Below, piece after piece: positions 6,140 to 14,941 of a stretch of 17,436 bases of DNA (within the stretch, counting starts at the first letter, position 1; each line of letters opens with the position of its first letter). Source of the DNA: Candidatus Spyradosoma merdigallinarum. GTDB lineage: Bacteria; Verrucomicrobiota; Verrucomicrobiia; Opitutales; UBA953. Location of the stretch: the NCBI GenBank assembly GCA_018713755.1, contig DVOG01000021.1:1-17436 (forward strand), written 5' to 3'. Both the position numbers and the translations under genes were made by a program. The notes below the pieces were generated by a model. That model was not told where the DNA came from and did not search any database. It was given only the letters and a program-made list of their open reading frames with translations.

Positions 6140-9100
6140 TCAGCCGCGGGCATTCCGCCGCCGCCGCAGGGAAAACAGGCCCTTCGCCGCCGCGAGCGCG
6201 ACGAAAGCCGCGGCGAAGAGCTTCGCGCCGGCGTTCCCGGGATCCGCGTCCGGCGGCGGCGCGCAGACGAAGACGGCGCTCGGGCGGCGGCAATCTTCGC
6301 CGGCGGCGGCGAACGTCGCCGGGGACGCCGGTTCCCCGCCCGCGGCGGGAACGCTCCCGCGGAAATACGCGGCGAGGAATTCCGCGCCCGCGTCGTCCGC
6401 GGCGCGCGCGGCGGAGGCGTCCAGCCCGAACACGCCGGAAATCTCCGCGCCCGCCGGCTGCGGGAGCAGCGTCCACGAAACGCGTTCCGCGAAAACGGTT
6501 TCCGCGGGAACGATTTCGCGCGCGCCGTATCCTCCGCGGGGGAAGCGCGCCGTCGGCGCCTCGTAGACGACGGAAACCGTCACGGGAGCGCCGCCGCGCT
6601 CGAAAATCGGAATCCACAGCGCCCTGCCGCCGGCTTCCGGCGCGGGAACGGCCTCGGCGATTTTTCCGTTCACGGCGGCGGCCTTCAGCGTTCCGCCTTC
6701 GGGCAGCGCGACGCGGAACACGTCGCTGCGCAGCGCGCGCAGGGAAATCCGCTCTTCCGTGATCGCGCGGGACGCGGAAAAAACGGTGAAGCGGCGCAGC
6801 GATTCCGCGAGGAACGACCGCCGATGCGCGTCTTCCGGGCTTTCGTTCCAGGCGGCGATCGTTTCCGGAGAAATCCGCAGCTCGGCGGGATACTGCTCCG
6901 AATATTTTTCGACGATCCACTTCCCGCCGCGCAGCCCGGCGTTGAATTCCGCGGGAACGTCTTCCGCCCAAGACGTCTCCGGCGAACGCGCGTCGAGCGC
7001 GGTGAAGACCGGTCCGCGCTCTACCGCGATCCAGCCCGACTGCCGCGACGCCTCGTCCACGGAGACGGAGCGCACCTTCACGGAAGAGGCCGCCGGCAGC
7101 AGCGAGAAATATTCCGCGTCGACGAAAACCTTTCCGCGCAGCGGTTTCGAGAAGCGAAGCTCCCACAGGCCGGGCGTTCCCGCGACGGGCGAAGCCGAGA
7201 CGACTTCGTCGCCGGAGAAGCGGACGGCGAGCGCGTTTTCGGGGACGCGCACGCGCGCGGAAGAGCGCATCGCGTTTTCGATGTCGAGGATCATCGTCAA
7301 CGACGAAAGCGCGTAGCGGCCGCGCGGGGAAATCCGGTGCAGCCAGCTCGCCGTCATGAACGGCTTGGATTCGAGCACGGCGAATTTCGGCGGAGAGCCC
7401 GCGCGGTTGAAATAGCGGAAGCAGAACACGTCGCCGCTCCCGTCGGCGGCCTCGTCCGAGAAAGTCGCCGTTCCCGAGGAAAGCGGCTGCAGGCGCAGCC
7501 CTTCGTCCGCGGAAACGAGAATTTCCCCGCGCTGCACTTTCGCGCCTTCGACGACGAAATCCGGCACGGTCCATTCCTTCGCCTTCTGCGGGAACGCGCC
7601 GGAGAGCCAAACCGTGAATTCCTGCGCGCCGACGAGCTCGTTCTTCAGGTGCATCGTCACGCGCGAGGAACCGTCCTCGCCGCGCGTTTTCGACCAGTAG
7701 CTGAGCGAATCGCCGCGGATCGCGTCCACGTCCGTTCCCGCGGGAATGCGGAACGCGATGCTGAAAATCTCGGCGCGGGAAACTTCCGCCGTGAAAGAGA
7801 TTTTCGCCCGCACGGCGTCTCCGTTGACGGAATACTCCTCTTTCCCGTCGATGCGCAGGTTCGGCTGCACGACGGAGAGCTCCGCTTCGAAGTCGTCCGT
7901 GCCGTCGACCGTGCGGAAGGCCCGCCGAAGCCGCAAATCGCCCTCCGTCTTCATTCCCGCGGCGGCGAGCGCGGCGAAAAATTCCTTTTCGTCGATGGGC
8001 ACGAGTCCGTCGGCGCAGACGGCGTCCACCTGCAGCGAGTCGTCGGTCGCGATGCCGATGGTGCGCACCTGGACGTCGCAGTCGAGCGCGTCGGGCGCCG
8101 AGAATCTGCGCTTCGTCGGCAGGTAGCCCAGCTGCGCCTGCGTGAAGACGGAAAGGGAAAATTCCGAGACGCGCGGCGCCGTGAAGAGCACGGTCAGCAC
8201 GCCCGTTTCCCGGCTGAAGCTCCAGCGGTGGATCGCCTGGCCTTCGATGCGCGAGACGGAAAACGGCTTCGGGATGCCGATGCGCACGCGGGAGACTTCG
8301 CCCTGCGCGGGCGTGAACTTGACGACGTGCCGCCCTTCGACGACGCCGGCGGAGAGCACGTAGAGGCTCGCGGCGGAGGAGAACATCTGCAGCGTCTCGC
8401 CGGAACGGTCGCGTTCCCGCGGGTTCCAAAGGATTTCGCGCTCCGCCTTGGGCTTGAAAACGATTTGCGCGATTTGGGCCTTTTCGCCGAAATCCCGCAG
8501 CGTCGTCGTCACCGCGCCCTTCGCCGAAATCTGCACCTCGGCGCGGGGCAGATGCAGCGTCGCGACGTCCGCGGCGGCGAAGCCCGTCAGCATCGGAAAG
8601 CCGCGCGCGTCTTCCGACAGCGCGAGCTCATAGGAAAACGTCGCGGAGAACGTTCCCGCGCGCTCGAGAACGACCTGATAGACGAAGCCGGCCTTTTCCG
8701 CGCGGCGGCGTTCCAGCCGCAGCATGGAGTTTTCGGCCTTTTCGAAAGACGTCAGCACGGCGGGCGACGCCAGCAAGTCGAAGCGGTCTCCGGCGTAGCC
8801 GGTGACGCGGATGTCCCCGCGCGCCACGACGCGGTCTCCGCGCACGTCGATCGACTGCGTGATTCGGTCGGCGACGTCGTGAACCGCGGCCGGCGCGCTT
8901 TCCTCATCAAGCGTTTCCAGGCCGGAAAAAATGCCGCCCCGCTGCTGCGCCCGAGCCTCCGGCGCCTGAAGCGCGGGAACGAGCAGAGCCGCGACGAACA
9001 GCGCGAGCGGCGGGACCGCGCCGCGGCGATTCGCCGTCCGCGACGCAAGGCGCAGCAGGAAAGACGCGCCGAAGGCGAGCGCTTCCGCCGCGGCCGCGGC

Positions 9101-12100
9101 CGCGACGAACATGGGAACGCGGAAGGGAAAATCTTCGAGCGCGGGGACGGCGATCGCGAGGTAAAGCAGCGCTCGCCCGGCGACGCGCAGCCGCAGACGC
9201 TCGGGGCGGAACGCCCTGCCCCAAAGCAGCAGGAAGAAACCCGGGCAGAACAGCGCGCCCGCCGCCCACGCGCGCAGCGGAGAGACTTCGCCTCCGTGCC
9301 CGCAGAAAAAGAAGAAATGCCGCAGCGTCGCGTCCAGCTGCTTCCCCGGATCCGTCAGCCCCGCGGAAAGCGTCGCCTGCGCGTATTCCGGGCGGACGGC
9401 GTCCGCCACGCTCCAGACGGCGAGCGCGGAAAACGCCGTCGCGGCGAGCAGCGCCGCGGCGCAAAGGATTTTCCGGGAACGCGCGCGGGAAGCGAACGCC
9501 GCGCCCGCCGCCGCGCAGCCCGCGAGCAGCAGCGACGCGAAAATTCCCGCGCGGACTTCGTTGAGCCGAACGGCTACGCGGCGGAGCAGCGAGGCGTCGA
9601 GCGCGTCGTTGAGCTTCCGCCCCGATTCGACGACGCGCATCGTCTCCGACGTCGCGTTCCCGCTGCCTTTGAAGACAGTCCGCGCGACGGGAGCGAAGAC
9701 GCGAGGCAGGAGCACTTCCGTTTCCCGCGCGGCGGAAGGCGCGTCGGCGCGCTCCGTGCGCAGACGGATTTCCGAAGAATTCGGCGGGAGCGGCAGCGCG
9801 ACGGTCCCGTCCGGCAGCGCCCTGGCGCCCTCGCAGACGATTTTCGTTCCCGCGGGAACGGCGACGCGCAGCTCTTTCGCGCCGAGCGAGCGGCAGCGGT
9901 AGACGATGCTGCAGCTTTTTCCCGTCCCCGTCCTGACGAGCGCCTCGGTGACGAAAATCGGCGGCGGGCTTTTCCCCTGCGGCAGCCGCGTTTCGAGATT
10001 CAGCGAAAACGGGCGCGCGGCGAACTGATACGCGCGGAAAAGCAGGGCGCCGCCGCGGCGGAAATAATCGTTTTCGGCCGCGCCGAGCGGGAGCGGCGCG
10101 AGCGCGCTCCCCGATTCCTCGCCGGAAATTTCCAGCGCCTCGTCGGACGTGATCAGAATCGCGCCCTCTTCGGAGAGCGCGTCCGGGAGCGCGACGCCTT
10201 CGAAGCGCTGCGCGTTCCCTTCGGCGCGCGGCTCCTCGAACGTCGCGCTGACGGAAAAATCCTCCTCCGCCGGGGCGGCGAAGGCGACCGTCGCGACGCC
10301 GTCTTCGCCGACGCTCCAGTCGCGCACGTTTTCCCCGGAAACGGAAAGCGCCTTCGCGTTTTTCGGGAACGCCAGGCGCACGCCGGAGACGGGAACGCCC
10401 CCCGTGCGGAAGCGTGCGCGGAAGTTGCCGGACACTTTCTCGCGGCCGACGTTGTAGACGCAGGACGAGGCGCCGACGAGCGCGGGCTCGCGCCTTTCCG
10501 CGCGCAGCGGGAGCTTCCACGCGGCGTCGCGGATGTAGAACGCCAGCTGCGGCGGGCGCTCGGCGCCGTATTCTGCGGGAGCGATTTCCGTCAGATTTTC
10601 CGCGTCGCCCGGCAGCAGGCGGACATTTTTCGCCGCGGAAAGCCCCATGACGCCGAAGACGAAACGCGCCTGCGGGAACAGGCACGCGCGGAGCTCCGTT
10701 TTCCCGCCGGCGGCGAGTTCCGGGCCGCGGAACGTCAGCGCGATGCGCCCCGCGCCGAGGACGGGCTCGGAAAACACGATTTTCAGCAGGCGGTAGCCCG
10801 CCTTTTCGGATTCGCGCAACTCGTGGCTCGCGACGATCTCCGAGTTCAGCGCGATCATTTCCAGCTCCTCGGGAACGAGGATCTGCATTTCGTAGAGCGG
10901 CACGTCGCGCACCTCGAAATCGAGCGCCTGCGCCGACGTCGTCTTCCCGCCGTCGAAAATCCAGCGGACGCGCGGCTTCACGACGAGTTCGGAGCGGATG
11001 CGGTCCGCCCTGACGCGGAGATTTTCCGCGTCGTCGGAAATGCGGTAGACGGCGACTTCCTCGCCGGGCGCGGGATCGTCGAAGAAGCCTTTCGTCCGCG
11101 GGAACGCGGAGGCGACGACCTGCGTCATGCCCAGCTGCGGGACCGCCTCGCAGCGGATGCCGACGCCGCTGCGGAGCCGCAGGAGCTCGCTGCTGCGGAC
11201 GCAGATCGCGGCGAGCGTCAGCCCTTCCCAGTCCGTTCCCGAAGGCACGAAGCGCAGCGGGCTGAGCGTTTTCGGGAACTCGCCGGTGCGCGTCTGAGAA
11301 AGAATGCGCAGGGCGTATTTTCCGCTCTTGGGCTGGCTGAGCTGCACGGTCAGGCCGCGCGAGCCGTCCGCCGTTTCCGTCTGCCGCCACGAAAGCAAGT
11401 CCTGCCCTTCGACGGCGAGGATTTCCCCCGTTCCCGCCATTTTGAGGAAAAGCGAGGAAAGCTCGCCCTGCGAAATCGAAAAATTCAGCTCGGTTTTCTG
11501 CCGGAGCACGCCGGTGGAAATCCGCATTTCGGAAGCCGCGTCGAGCGCGTAGACGCTGGCGGAAAACTCCGGCGGCGTCGGGATGCTCGGCCGCCAGCGC
11601 AGCTCCAGCGCGCCGCTCGAGGGCAGGAATCCGGAGAACACGCCGCCGTCGCCGGCCTGCGGGATCGAGACGTTGTCCGCCGCGAAAACCGTGTCTTCGG
11701 GCATGCCCTTGAGCGAATACGGCGCGACCTGCGCCACGGGAACGCTGAAATTCATGCGCCGCCAGCCGTCGACGTCGGAAATGCCCGCGTCGAACTGCAA
11801 GTCCACGTCGAATTCTCCGCGCGAGGGAAAGCGGAGCAGATATTTCGCGAGCCCGGTTTTTTCGTCGGATTCGGCGAGCACGACGAAGTCGTTTTTCTCC
11901 GGGAAATCGAGCAAGGCGACGTTGCCCGTGAGCACGGGAACTTCCGCGCCGATTTCGCGCACGAACGCCTTCGCCTTCATGCGGAAGCGCGTGCCGTCCG
12001 CGCCGACGTCGCCGACCAGCGAGAAATTTTCGAGGGAGACGGGAGCGAGCAGGTCGTTCGTCCGCGCGATGTCGAGGCGCAGCGAAGGCGCGCCGATGAT

Positions 12101-12688
12101 GCCGTAGCTGATCTCCGAACGGGAACGCTCGCCGATGGGCACCAGCCCGCGTTCCTGCTTCGCGTAGAGGCGCAGATCCGCGGTCGCGAGAAACTGGACG
12201 ACGCCGAAGAACGTCGCGGCGTCCGCGCCGGAAAAGAGCATCGGCGAAATCGTCGTCGGCAGCTTCAGCGGCTGGCGTCCGGAAATCGTCAGCGAGAAGG
12301 ATTTCACGCCGTCGAGGTCCTTCGGGCGAATTTCCAGAAACGTGCGCGCTCCCGCGCGGCGGATGCTCCAGTCGCGCACCTTTTCGCCGGAGACGTTGAA
12401 GATCTCGCCCTGCCCGGTTCCGTGACCGAAGACTTCGAGCGAGACGACGTCCGGCGTTCCCTGCAGCAGGTCGACCGTGCAGCGCGCGTTGACGACGGCT
12501 TCGCGCTCCTGGATGAAAAACGATTCGTTGAGCGAAACCTTGAAGAAGACGTTTTCCGGGGCGACGGCGGGAACGGCGGGCGTTCCCGCGGCGGCGGCGG
12601 GAGCCGGCTCCGCGGCGAAGAGCGCGAGCGGGAAAAGGACGAAAGCGAACAGGGTCGGAAACAAGCGGCTGAGAACGGGATTCCTCAT
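6140..12688 (-). CDS. giant exported, membrane-anchored beta-repeat protein (2182 aa), function unknown
   Basis: Not recognised as a named family. Residues 1-25 form a Sec signal peptide (hydrophobic run ending LFA, then AEP). Residues 26 to about 1040 are beta-rich. Residues 1047-1241 hold about six hydrophobic segments (near 1047-1066, 1074-1093, 1139-1157, 1172-1187, 1191-1213, 1225-1241). The last ends in ALQAPEARAQ, which resembles a second signal-peptide cleavage site. Residues 1250 to about 2145 are again beta-rich, and 2152-2171 plus RRRRNARG form a C-terminal membrane anchor without a PEP or LPxTG motif. Both halves repeat a module with fixed Pro, Gly and Trp spacing: G-to-W is 6 residues at G101/W107, G428/W434, G785/W791, G1483/W1489 and G1659/W1665. 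No catalytic motif is visible. A cell-envelope structural or adhesive role is only a guess. It lies 88 nt after the GH20 gene. Confidence 0.85.
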   Translation of the reverse strand: MRNPVLSRLFPTLFAFVLFPLALFAAEPAPAAAAGTPAVPAVAPENVFFKVSLNESFFIQEREAVVNARCTVDLLQGTPDVVSLEVFGHGTGQGEIFNVSGEKVRDWSIRRAGARTFLEIRPKDLDGVKSFSLTISGRQPLKLPTTISPMLFSGADAATFFGVVQFLATADLRLYAKQERGLVPIGERSRSEISYGIIGAPSLRLDIARTNDLLAPVSLENFSLVGDVGADGTRFRMKAKAFVREIGAEVPVLTGNVALLDFPEKNDFVVLAESDEKTGLAKYLLRFPSRGEFDVDLQFDAGISDVDGWRRMNFSVPVAQVAPYSLKGMPEDTVFAADNVSIPQAGDGGVFSGFLPSSGALELRWRPSIPTPPEFSASVYALDAASEMRISTGVLRQKTELNFSISQGELSSLFLKMAGTGEILAVEGQDLLSWRQTETADGSRGLTVQLSQPKSGKYALRILSQTRTGEFPKTLSPLRFVPSGTDWEGLTLAAICVRSSELLRLRSGVGIRCEAVPQLGMTQVVASAFPRTKGFFDDPAPGEEVAVYRISDDAENLRVRADRIRSELVVKPRVRWIFDGGKTTSAQALDFEVRDVPLYEMQILVPEELEMIALNSEIVASHELRESEKAGYRLLKIVFSEPVLGAGRIALTFRGPELAAGGKTELRACLFPQARFVFGVMGLSAAKNVRLLPGDAENLTEIAPAEYGAERPPQLAFYIRDAAWKLPLRAERREPALVGASSCVYNVGREKVSGNFRARFRTGGVPVSGVRLAFPKNAKALSVSGENVRDWSVGEDGVATVAFAAPAEEDFSVSATFEEPRAEGNAQRFEGVALPDALSEEGAILITSDEALEISGEESGSALAPLPLGAAENDYFRRGGALLFRAYQFAARPFSLNLETRLPQGKSPPPIFVTEALVRTGTGKSCSIVYRCRSLGAKELRVAVPAGTKIVCEGARALPDGTVALPLPPNSSEIRLRTERADAPSAARETEVLLPRVFAPVARTVFKGSGNATSETMRVVESGRKLNDALDASLLRRVAVRLNEVRAGIFASLLLAGCAAAGAAFASRARSRKILCAAALLAATAFSALAVWSVADAVRPEYAQATLSAGLTDPGKQLDATLRHFFFFCGHGGEVSPLRAWAAGALFCPGFFLLLWGRAFRPERLRLRVAGRALLYLAIAVPALEDFPFRVPMFVAAAAAAEALAFGASFLLRLASRTANRRGAVPPLALFVAALLVPALQAPEARAQQRGGIFSGLETLDEESAPAAVHDVADRITQSIDVRGDRVVARGDIRVTGYAGDRFDLLASPAVLTSFEKAENSMLRLERRRAEKAGFVYQVVLERAGTFSATFSYELALSEDARGFPMLTGFAAADVATLHLPRAEVQISAKGAVTTTLRDFGEKAQIAQIVFKPKAEREILWNPRERDRSGETLQMFSSAASLYVLSAGVVEGRHVVKFTPAQGEVSRVRIGIPKPFSVSRIEGQAIHRWSFSRETGVLTVLFTAPRVSEFSLSVFTQAQLGYLPTKRRFSAPDALDCDVQVRTIGIATDDSLQVDAVCADGLVPIDEKEFFAALAAAGMKTEGDLRLRRAFRTVDGTDDFEAELSVVQPNLRIDGKEEYSVNGDAVRAKISFTAEVSRAEIFSIAFRIPAGTDVDAIRGDSLSYWSKTRGEDGSSRVTMHLKNELVGAQEFTVWLSGAFPQKAKEWTVPDFVVEGAKVQRGEILVSADEGLRLQPLSSGTATFSDEAADGSGDVFCFRYFNRAGSPPKFAVLESKPFMTASWLHRISPRGRYALSSLTMILDIENAMRSSARVRVPENALAVRFSGDEVVSASPVAGTPGLWELRFSKPLRGKVFVDAEYFSLLPAASSVKVRSVSVDEASRQSGWIAVERGPVFTALDARSPETSWAEDVPAEFNAGLRGGKWIVEKYSEQYPAELRISPETIAAWNESPEDAHRRSFLAESLRRFTVFSASRAITEERISLRALRSDVFRVALPEGGTLKAAAVNGKIAEAVPAPEAGGRALWIPIFERGGAPVTVSVVYEAPTARFPRGGYGAREIVPAETVFAERVSWTLLPQPAGAEISGVFGLDASAARAADDAGAEFLAAYFRGSVPAAGGEPASPATFAAAGEDCRRPSAVFVCAPPPDADPGNAGAKLFAAAFVALAAAKGLFSLRRRRNARG

Positions 12689-12776
12689 ACGCGCGACATT
12701 AAAAGGATTTCCGCCGCGCTTTGAAACGCCGAAATTTCGGACGGCGGGAACGCGCGGGCGGAAGCTCCCGGGCGCG

Positions 12777-14261
12777 TCAGAAGAAGCTCAGCGATTCCGC
12801 CAGGCCGCCTTCGCGGCAGCTCAGCCGCCACGCGGCGGCGAACTTTTCCCGAAGCGGTCCCGCGGCTTCCGTTTCGGCGGCGGCGCGCGCGGGGGCGTCG
12901 CCGCGCAGGAAGGCGTCCGCGCGGCGCAGCGCGGCGGCCGTCATTTCCGCGGCGACGGAAAGTTCCGCCGCTTCCGGGCAGGAGGCGGGAACGCCGCCGA
13001 GCAGCTTCAGGACGCGCGCGTTTTCCTCGGCGGCCGCCGCGATTTCCGCGGCGGGAACGTCCGCGGCAAGTTTTTCGAACGCCTCGCCCTTCGCGAAAAA
13101 CGCTTCGCGGATCCAACTGCGGTTGGGGATTTTTTTCGAAATGAAATCGTCGAGCTTCCCGAACGAGAAAAGCGCCTCGGCGAGCGTTTCCGCCGCGGGA
13201 ACGCCCATTTTTTCGAGCGCGGGAGCGAAGTCCGCGGGCGTTTCCGGCGCGGGATCGCCGCGCGCGAGCGCCGCGCAGGAAATCAGCGGCAGCAGGTTCG
13301 CCGCGGGCGGATTGTGGTAGCCGGCGTCGCCCCAAGTCGTGAGCAGCACGCCGCCCGCGCGCCATTTTTCCGCGGCGGAGAAAGCGGCGCGGATATTGGC
13401 GAGCGCGTTCGAAAGGCGCGTGCCGAAGCTCAGCCACGCCGACGTTCCCGGCGCGACCGTGAAAGAGCCGCTCCCGCCGGTCTTTTCCAGCGCGGCGCGC
13501 ACGCGGGCGCACTGCGCGTCGAAGGGATGATCCGCCTCGTAGCCCCAGATCACGGGAACGGCGCCGTCGAGGAGCGCGGCGGGAATTTCGCCGCCGCGGG
13601 CGTTCCCGTCGCCGTCGCCGAGCAGCACGTCCGCCCAAAACATGATTTTTTTGCCGCAGGCCTCGGCGCGTTTTTTCAGGCGCAGCATGTGTTCGACGTA
13701 GACGGCGCGCTTGCCGAGCGCGGCGCAGCGTTCGCGGGAGCGGCCGAGGCCGAGCTCCCAGGGCTCGTCTCCGCCGACGTTGAATTTGTCCGACGAAAAA
13801 TGCGGCAGATATTCGCGGTAGAGCGCGCCCATGAAATCCGCCGTTTCCTCGCAGGGGAAGAACGTTCCCGCCGGGCGGCGCATTTTGAAAAGCTCGTGAT
13901 AGAAGCCGTCGGGGCATTCGGCGAGACGCCTGTATTTTTCGTGCTTGAGCCAGCGTTCGACGTGGCCGAAGGAATTGAGATTGGGCACGAGCTCGACGCC
14001 GCGGGAACGGCAATGCGCGTCGAGCGCGCGGATTTCCTCCGCCGTCAGCGGCGAAGCGCCGCGCCAGGCGTCTTCGTGCCCCGGGAACGCGAACGTGTGC
14101 TCGACGTAGAGCTGCAGCTGCGTGAAGCCGAGGAGGCGCAGGCGGTCCGCGAGGCGGAAAAGGGCCGGCATCGTCGGCACGCGCCCGCGCGAAACGTCGA
14201 GCATGAAGCCGAGCGCGGGAACGGCGGCGGGGGGCGGCATGGCGGAGTTCTTTTCTTTCAT
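12777..14261 (-). CDS. glycoside hydrolase family 20-like protein (beta-N-acetylhexosaminidase-like)
   Basis: A protein of about 494 residues with the GH20 catalytic barrel, an enzyme family that removes terminal N-acetylglucosamine or N-acetylgalactosamine. From this start, the barrel opens with GFMLDVSRGRVPTM and continues LGFTQLQLYVEHTFAFPG and ELVPNLNSFGHVERW. The catalytic Asp-Glu pair lies in FNVGGDEPWE (D165, E166). Later aromatic sites are MFWADVLL, VIWGYEAD and LLTTWGDAGY. The C-terminal third is an Ala-rich helical region. There is no signal peptide, so it would act in the cytoplasm on imported sugars unless exported otherwise. The start is uncertain: ATG 14294 would overlap the divergent gene, and ATG 14261 or 14240 fit better because homology begins later. 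Substrate is inferred from family only. Confidence 0.85.
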   Translation of the reverse strand: MKEKNSAMPPPAAVPALGFMLDVSRGRVPTMPALFRLADRLRLLGFTQLQLYVEHTFAFPGHEDAWRGASPLTAEEIRALDAHCRSRGVELVPNLNSFGHVERWLKHEKYRRLAECPDGFYHELFKMRRPAGTFFPCEETADFMGALYREYLPHFSSDKFNVGGDEPWELGLGRSRERCAALGKRAVYVEHMLRLKKRAEACGKKIMFWADVLLGDGDGNARGGEIPAALLDGAVPVIWGYEADHPFDAQCARVRAALEKTGGSGSFTVAPGTSAWLSFGTRLSNALANIRAAFSAAEKWRAGGVLLTTWGDAGYHNPPAANLLPLISCAALARGDPAPETPADFAPALEKMGVPAAETLAEALFSFGKLDDFISKKIPNRSWIREAFFAKGEAFEKLAADVPAAEIAAAAEENARVLKLLGGVPASCPEAAELSVAAEMTAAALRRADAFLRGDAPARAAAETEAAGPLREKFAAAWRLSCREGGLAESLSFF

Positions 14262-14276
14262 CTTTGCGCGCACCAC

Positions 14277-14282
14277 TTTAAA
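14277..14282. promoter_or_regulatory. possible shared -10 element between divergent genes
   Basis: TTTAAA is self-complementary and is the only AT-rich hexamer in the roughly 31-bp gap between the GH20 gene and the NimA-like gene. Used as a -10 box on either strand, it would place the transcript starts within about 10 nt of each start codon. That would mean nearly leaderless mRNAs. No clear -35 box is visible. Inference from position only. Confidence 0.3.
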
Positions 14283-14292
14283 CTGAGACGCC

Positions 14293-14778
14293 ATGACGGA
14301 CGACGAAAAATTTCACGTGAGGCGCAAGGATCGGGAAATTCCGCGGGAAGAAGCGGAGCGCGTGCTGCGCGAAGCCGAATACGGAACGCTCGCGATGGTC
14401 GACCCCGACGGGAACGCGCCCTACGGCGTTCCCGTTTCGTTCGCGTTCTGCGGCGGCGCGATTTGGATTCATTCCGCGAACGCCGGCAGGAAATTCCGCA
14501 TCCTCGAAAACGGCGCGGAGGCGCATTTTTCCGCCGCGCAGAACGTGCGGGCGGTCTTCACGAAATATTTCACGAGCTATTACGAATCGGCGATGGCGTT
14601 CGGGCGCGTCGAGCTCGTGACGGACGCGGAGGAAAAGCGCGCGGCGCTGCGGGAGCTGTGCCGAAAGTATCTGCCGGAGAAAATGGACGTCGCCGACGAG
14701 CACATTTCGCATTCGCTCGCGCGCACGGCGATTTTCAAGCTCGTTCCCGCGAGCATCACCGGCAAAGCGAAACGGTGA
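14293..14778 (+). CDS. pyridoxamine 5'-phosphate oxidase-like flavoprotein, NimA type
   Basis: A 161-residue split-barrel flavin-binding protein of the PNPOx-like superfamily, closest in pattern to NimA-type proteins. The family opening RRKDREI is at 10-16, followed by YGTLAMVD, then NAPYGVPVSFAF at 41-52 and IWIHSANAGRK at 57-67, the segments that build the FMN site. Some NimA relatives reduce 5-nitroimidazole drugs, but most members in genomes are uncharacterised reductases or oxidases, so no resistance claim is made. The start ATG at 14293 shares the CATG with an upstream minus-strand ATG, and no clear ribosome site precedes it. It is transcribed away from the GH20 gene. A 0.6-kb non-coding stretch follows. 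Confidence 0.88.
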   Translation: MTDDEKFHVRRKDREIPREEAERVLREAEYGTLAMVDPDGNAPYGVPVSFAFCGGAIWIHSANAGRKFRILENGAEAHFSAAQNVRAVFTKYFTSYYESAMAFGRVELVTDAEEKRAALRELCRKYLPEKMDVADEHISHSLARTAIFKLVPASITGKAKR

Positions 14779-14821
14779 AGCTCGTCCTCGCAGAGCGCGC
14801 GGGAACGGCGGCAATTTTTTT

Positions 14822-14847
14822 AACACAGAGAACACGGAGATTTTTTT
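14822..14847. repeat. ACACAGAGAACACGGAGA-type degenerate repeat
   Basis: The stretch at 14822-14840 is built of imperfect ACAGAG/ACACGGAG units and is followed by T7. It resembles dispersed low-complexity intergenic elements that I associate with environmental PVC and related genomes. The assignment is from memory of the pattern. Confidence 0.45.
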
Positions 14848-14885
14848 GAGAGAGAAAAGAAACTGATTCGCGGGAACGGCTGGGT

Positions 14886-14907
14886 GAAGCGACGCCCTTG
14901 TCGCTTC
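14886..14907. repeat. 8-bp inverted repeat GAAGCGAC / GTCGCTTC
   Basis: A perfect 8-bp stem (14886-14893 with 14900-14907) with a 6-nt loop, GCCCTT. It lacks a T run directly after it, so it is more like a dispersed repeat hairpin than a terminator, although T7 follows 22 nt later. Confidence 0.6.
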
Positions 14908-14941
14908 GCGAAAATCTTCCGTAAGCGCTTTTTTTGAATCT

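Noticed and set aside
6140..6235. A PEP-CTERM or LPxTG sorting signal at the C-terminus of the giant protein
   Set aside because: A hydrophobic segment and Arg cluster are present, but no PEP or LPxTG motif precedes them, so only a generic membrane anchor is supported.
6027..8429. A long N-terminal extension of the eda frame into the giant gene
   Set aside because: The extension is Arg/Gly-rich with no family similarity and overlaps the giant gene's true frame. Aldolase homology starts right at ATG 6026.
6062..12724. A plus-strand open frame of about 2220 codons opposite the giant gene
   Set aside because: It is extremely Arg/Gly/Ala-rich without signal, hydrophobic pattern or motifs, as expected for the complement of GC-rich codons. 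The minus-strand frame has a signal peptide, membrane segments and repeated modules.
14293..14778. Calling the flavoprotein a nitroimidazole-resistance gene (nim)
   Set aside because: Only the general NimA/PNPOx-like pattern is visible. Most such homologues have no shown drug-reducing role.
12477..14849. A 790-codon plus-strand frame opposite the GH20 gene and running over the NimA-like gene
   Set aside because: Low-complexity composition, and both overlapped genes have clear family motifs in their own frames.
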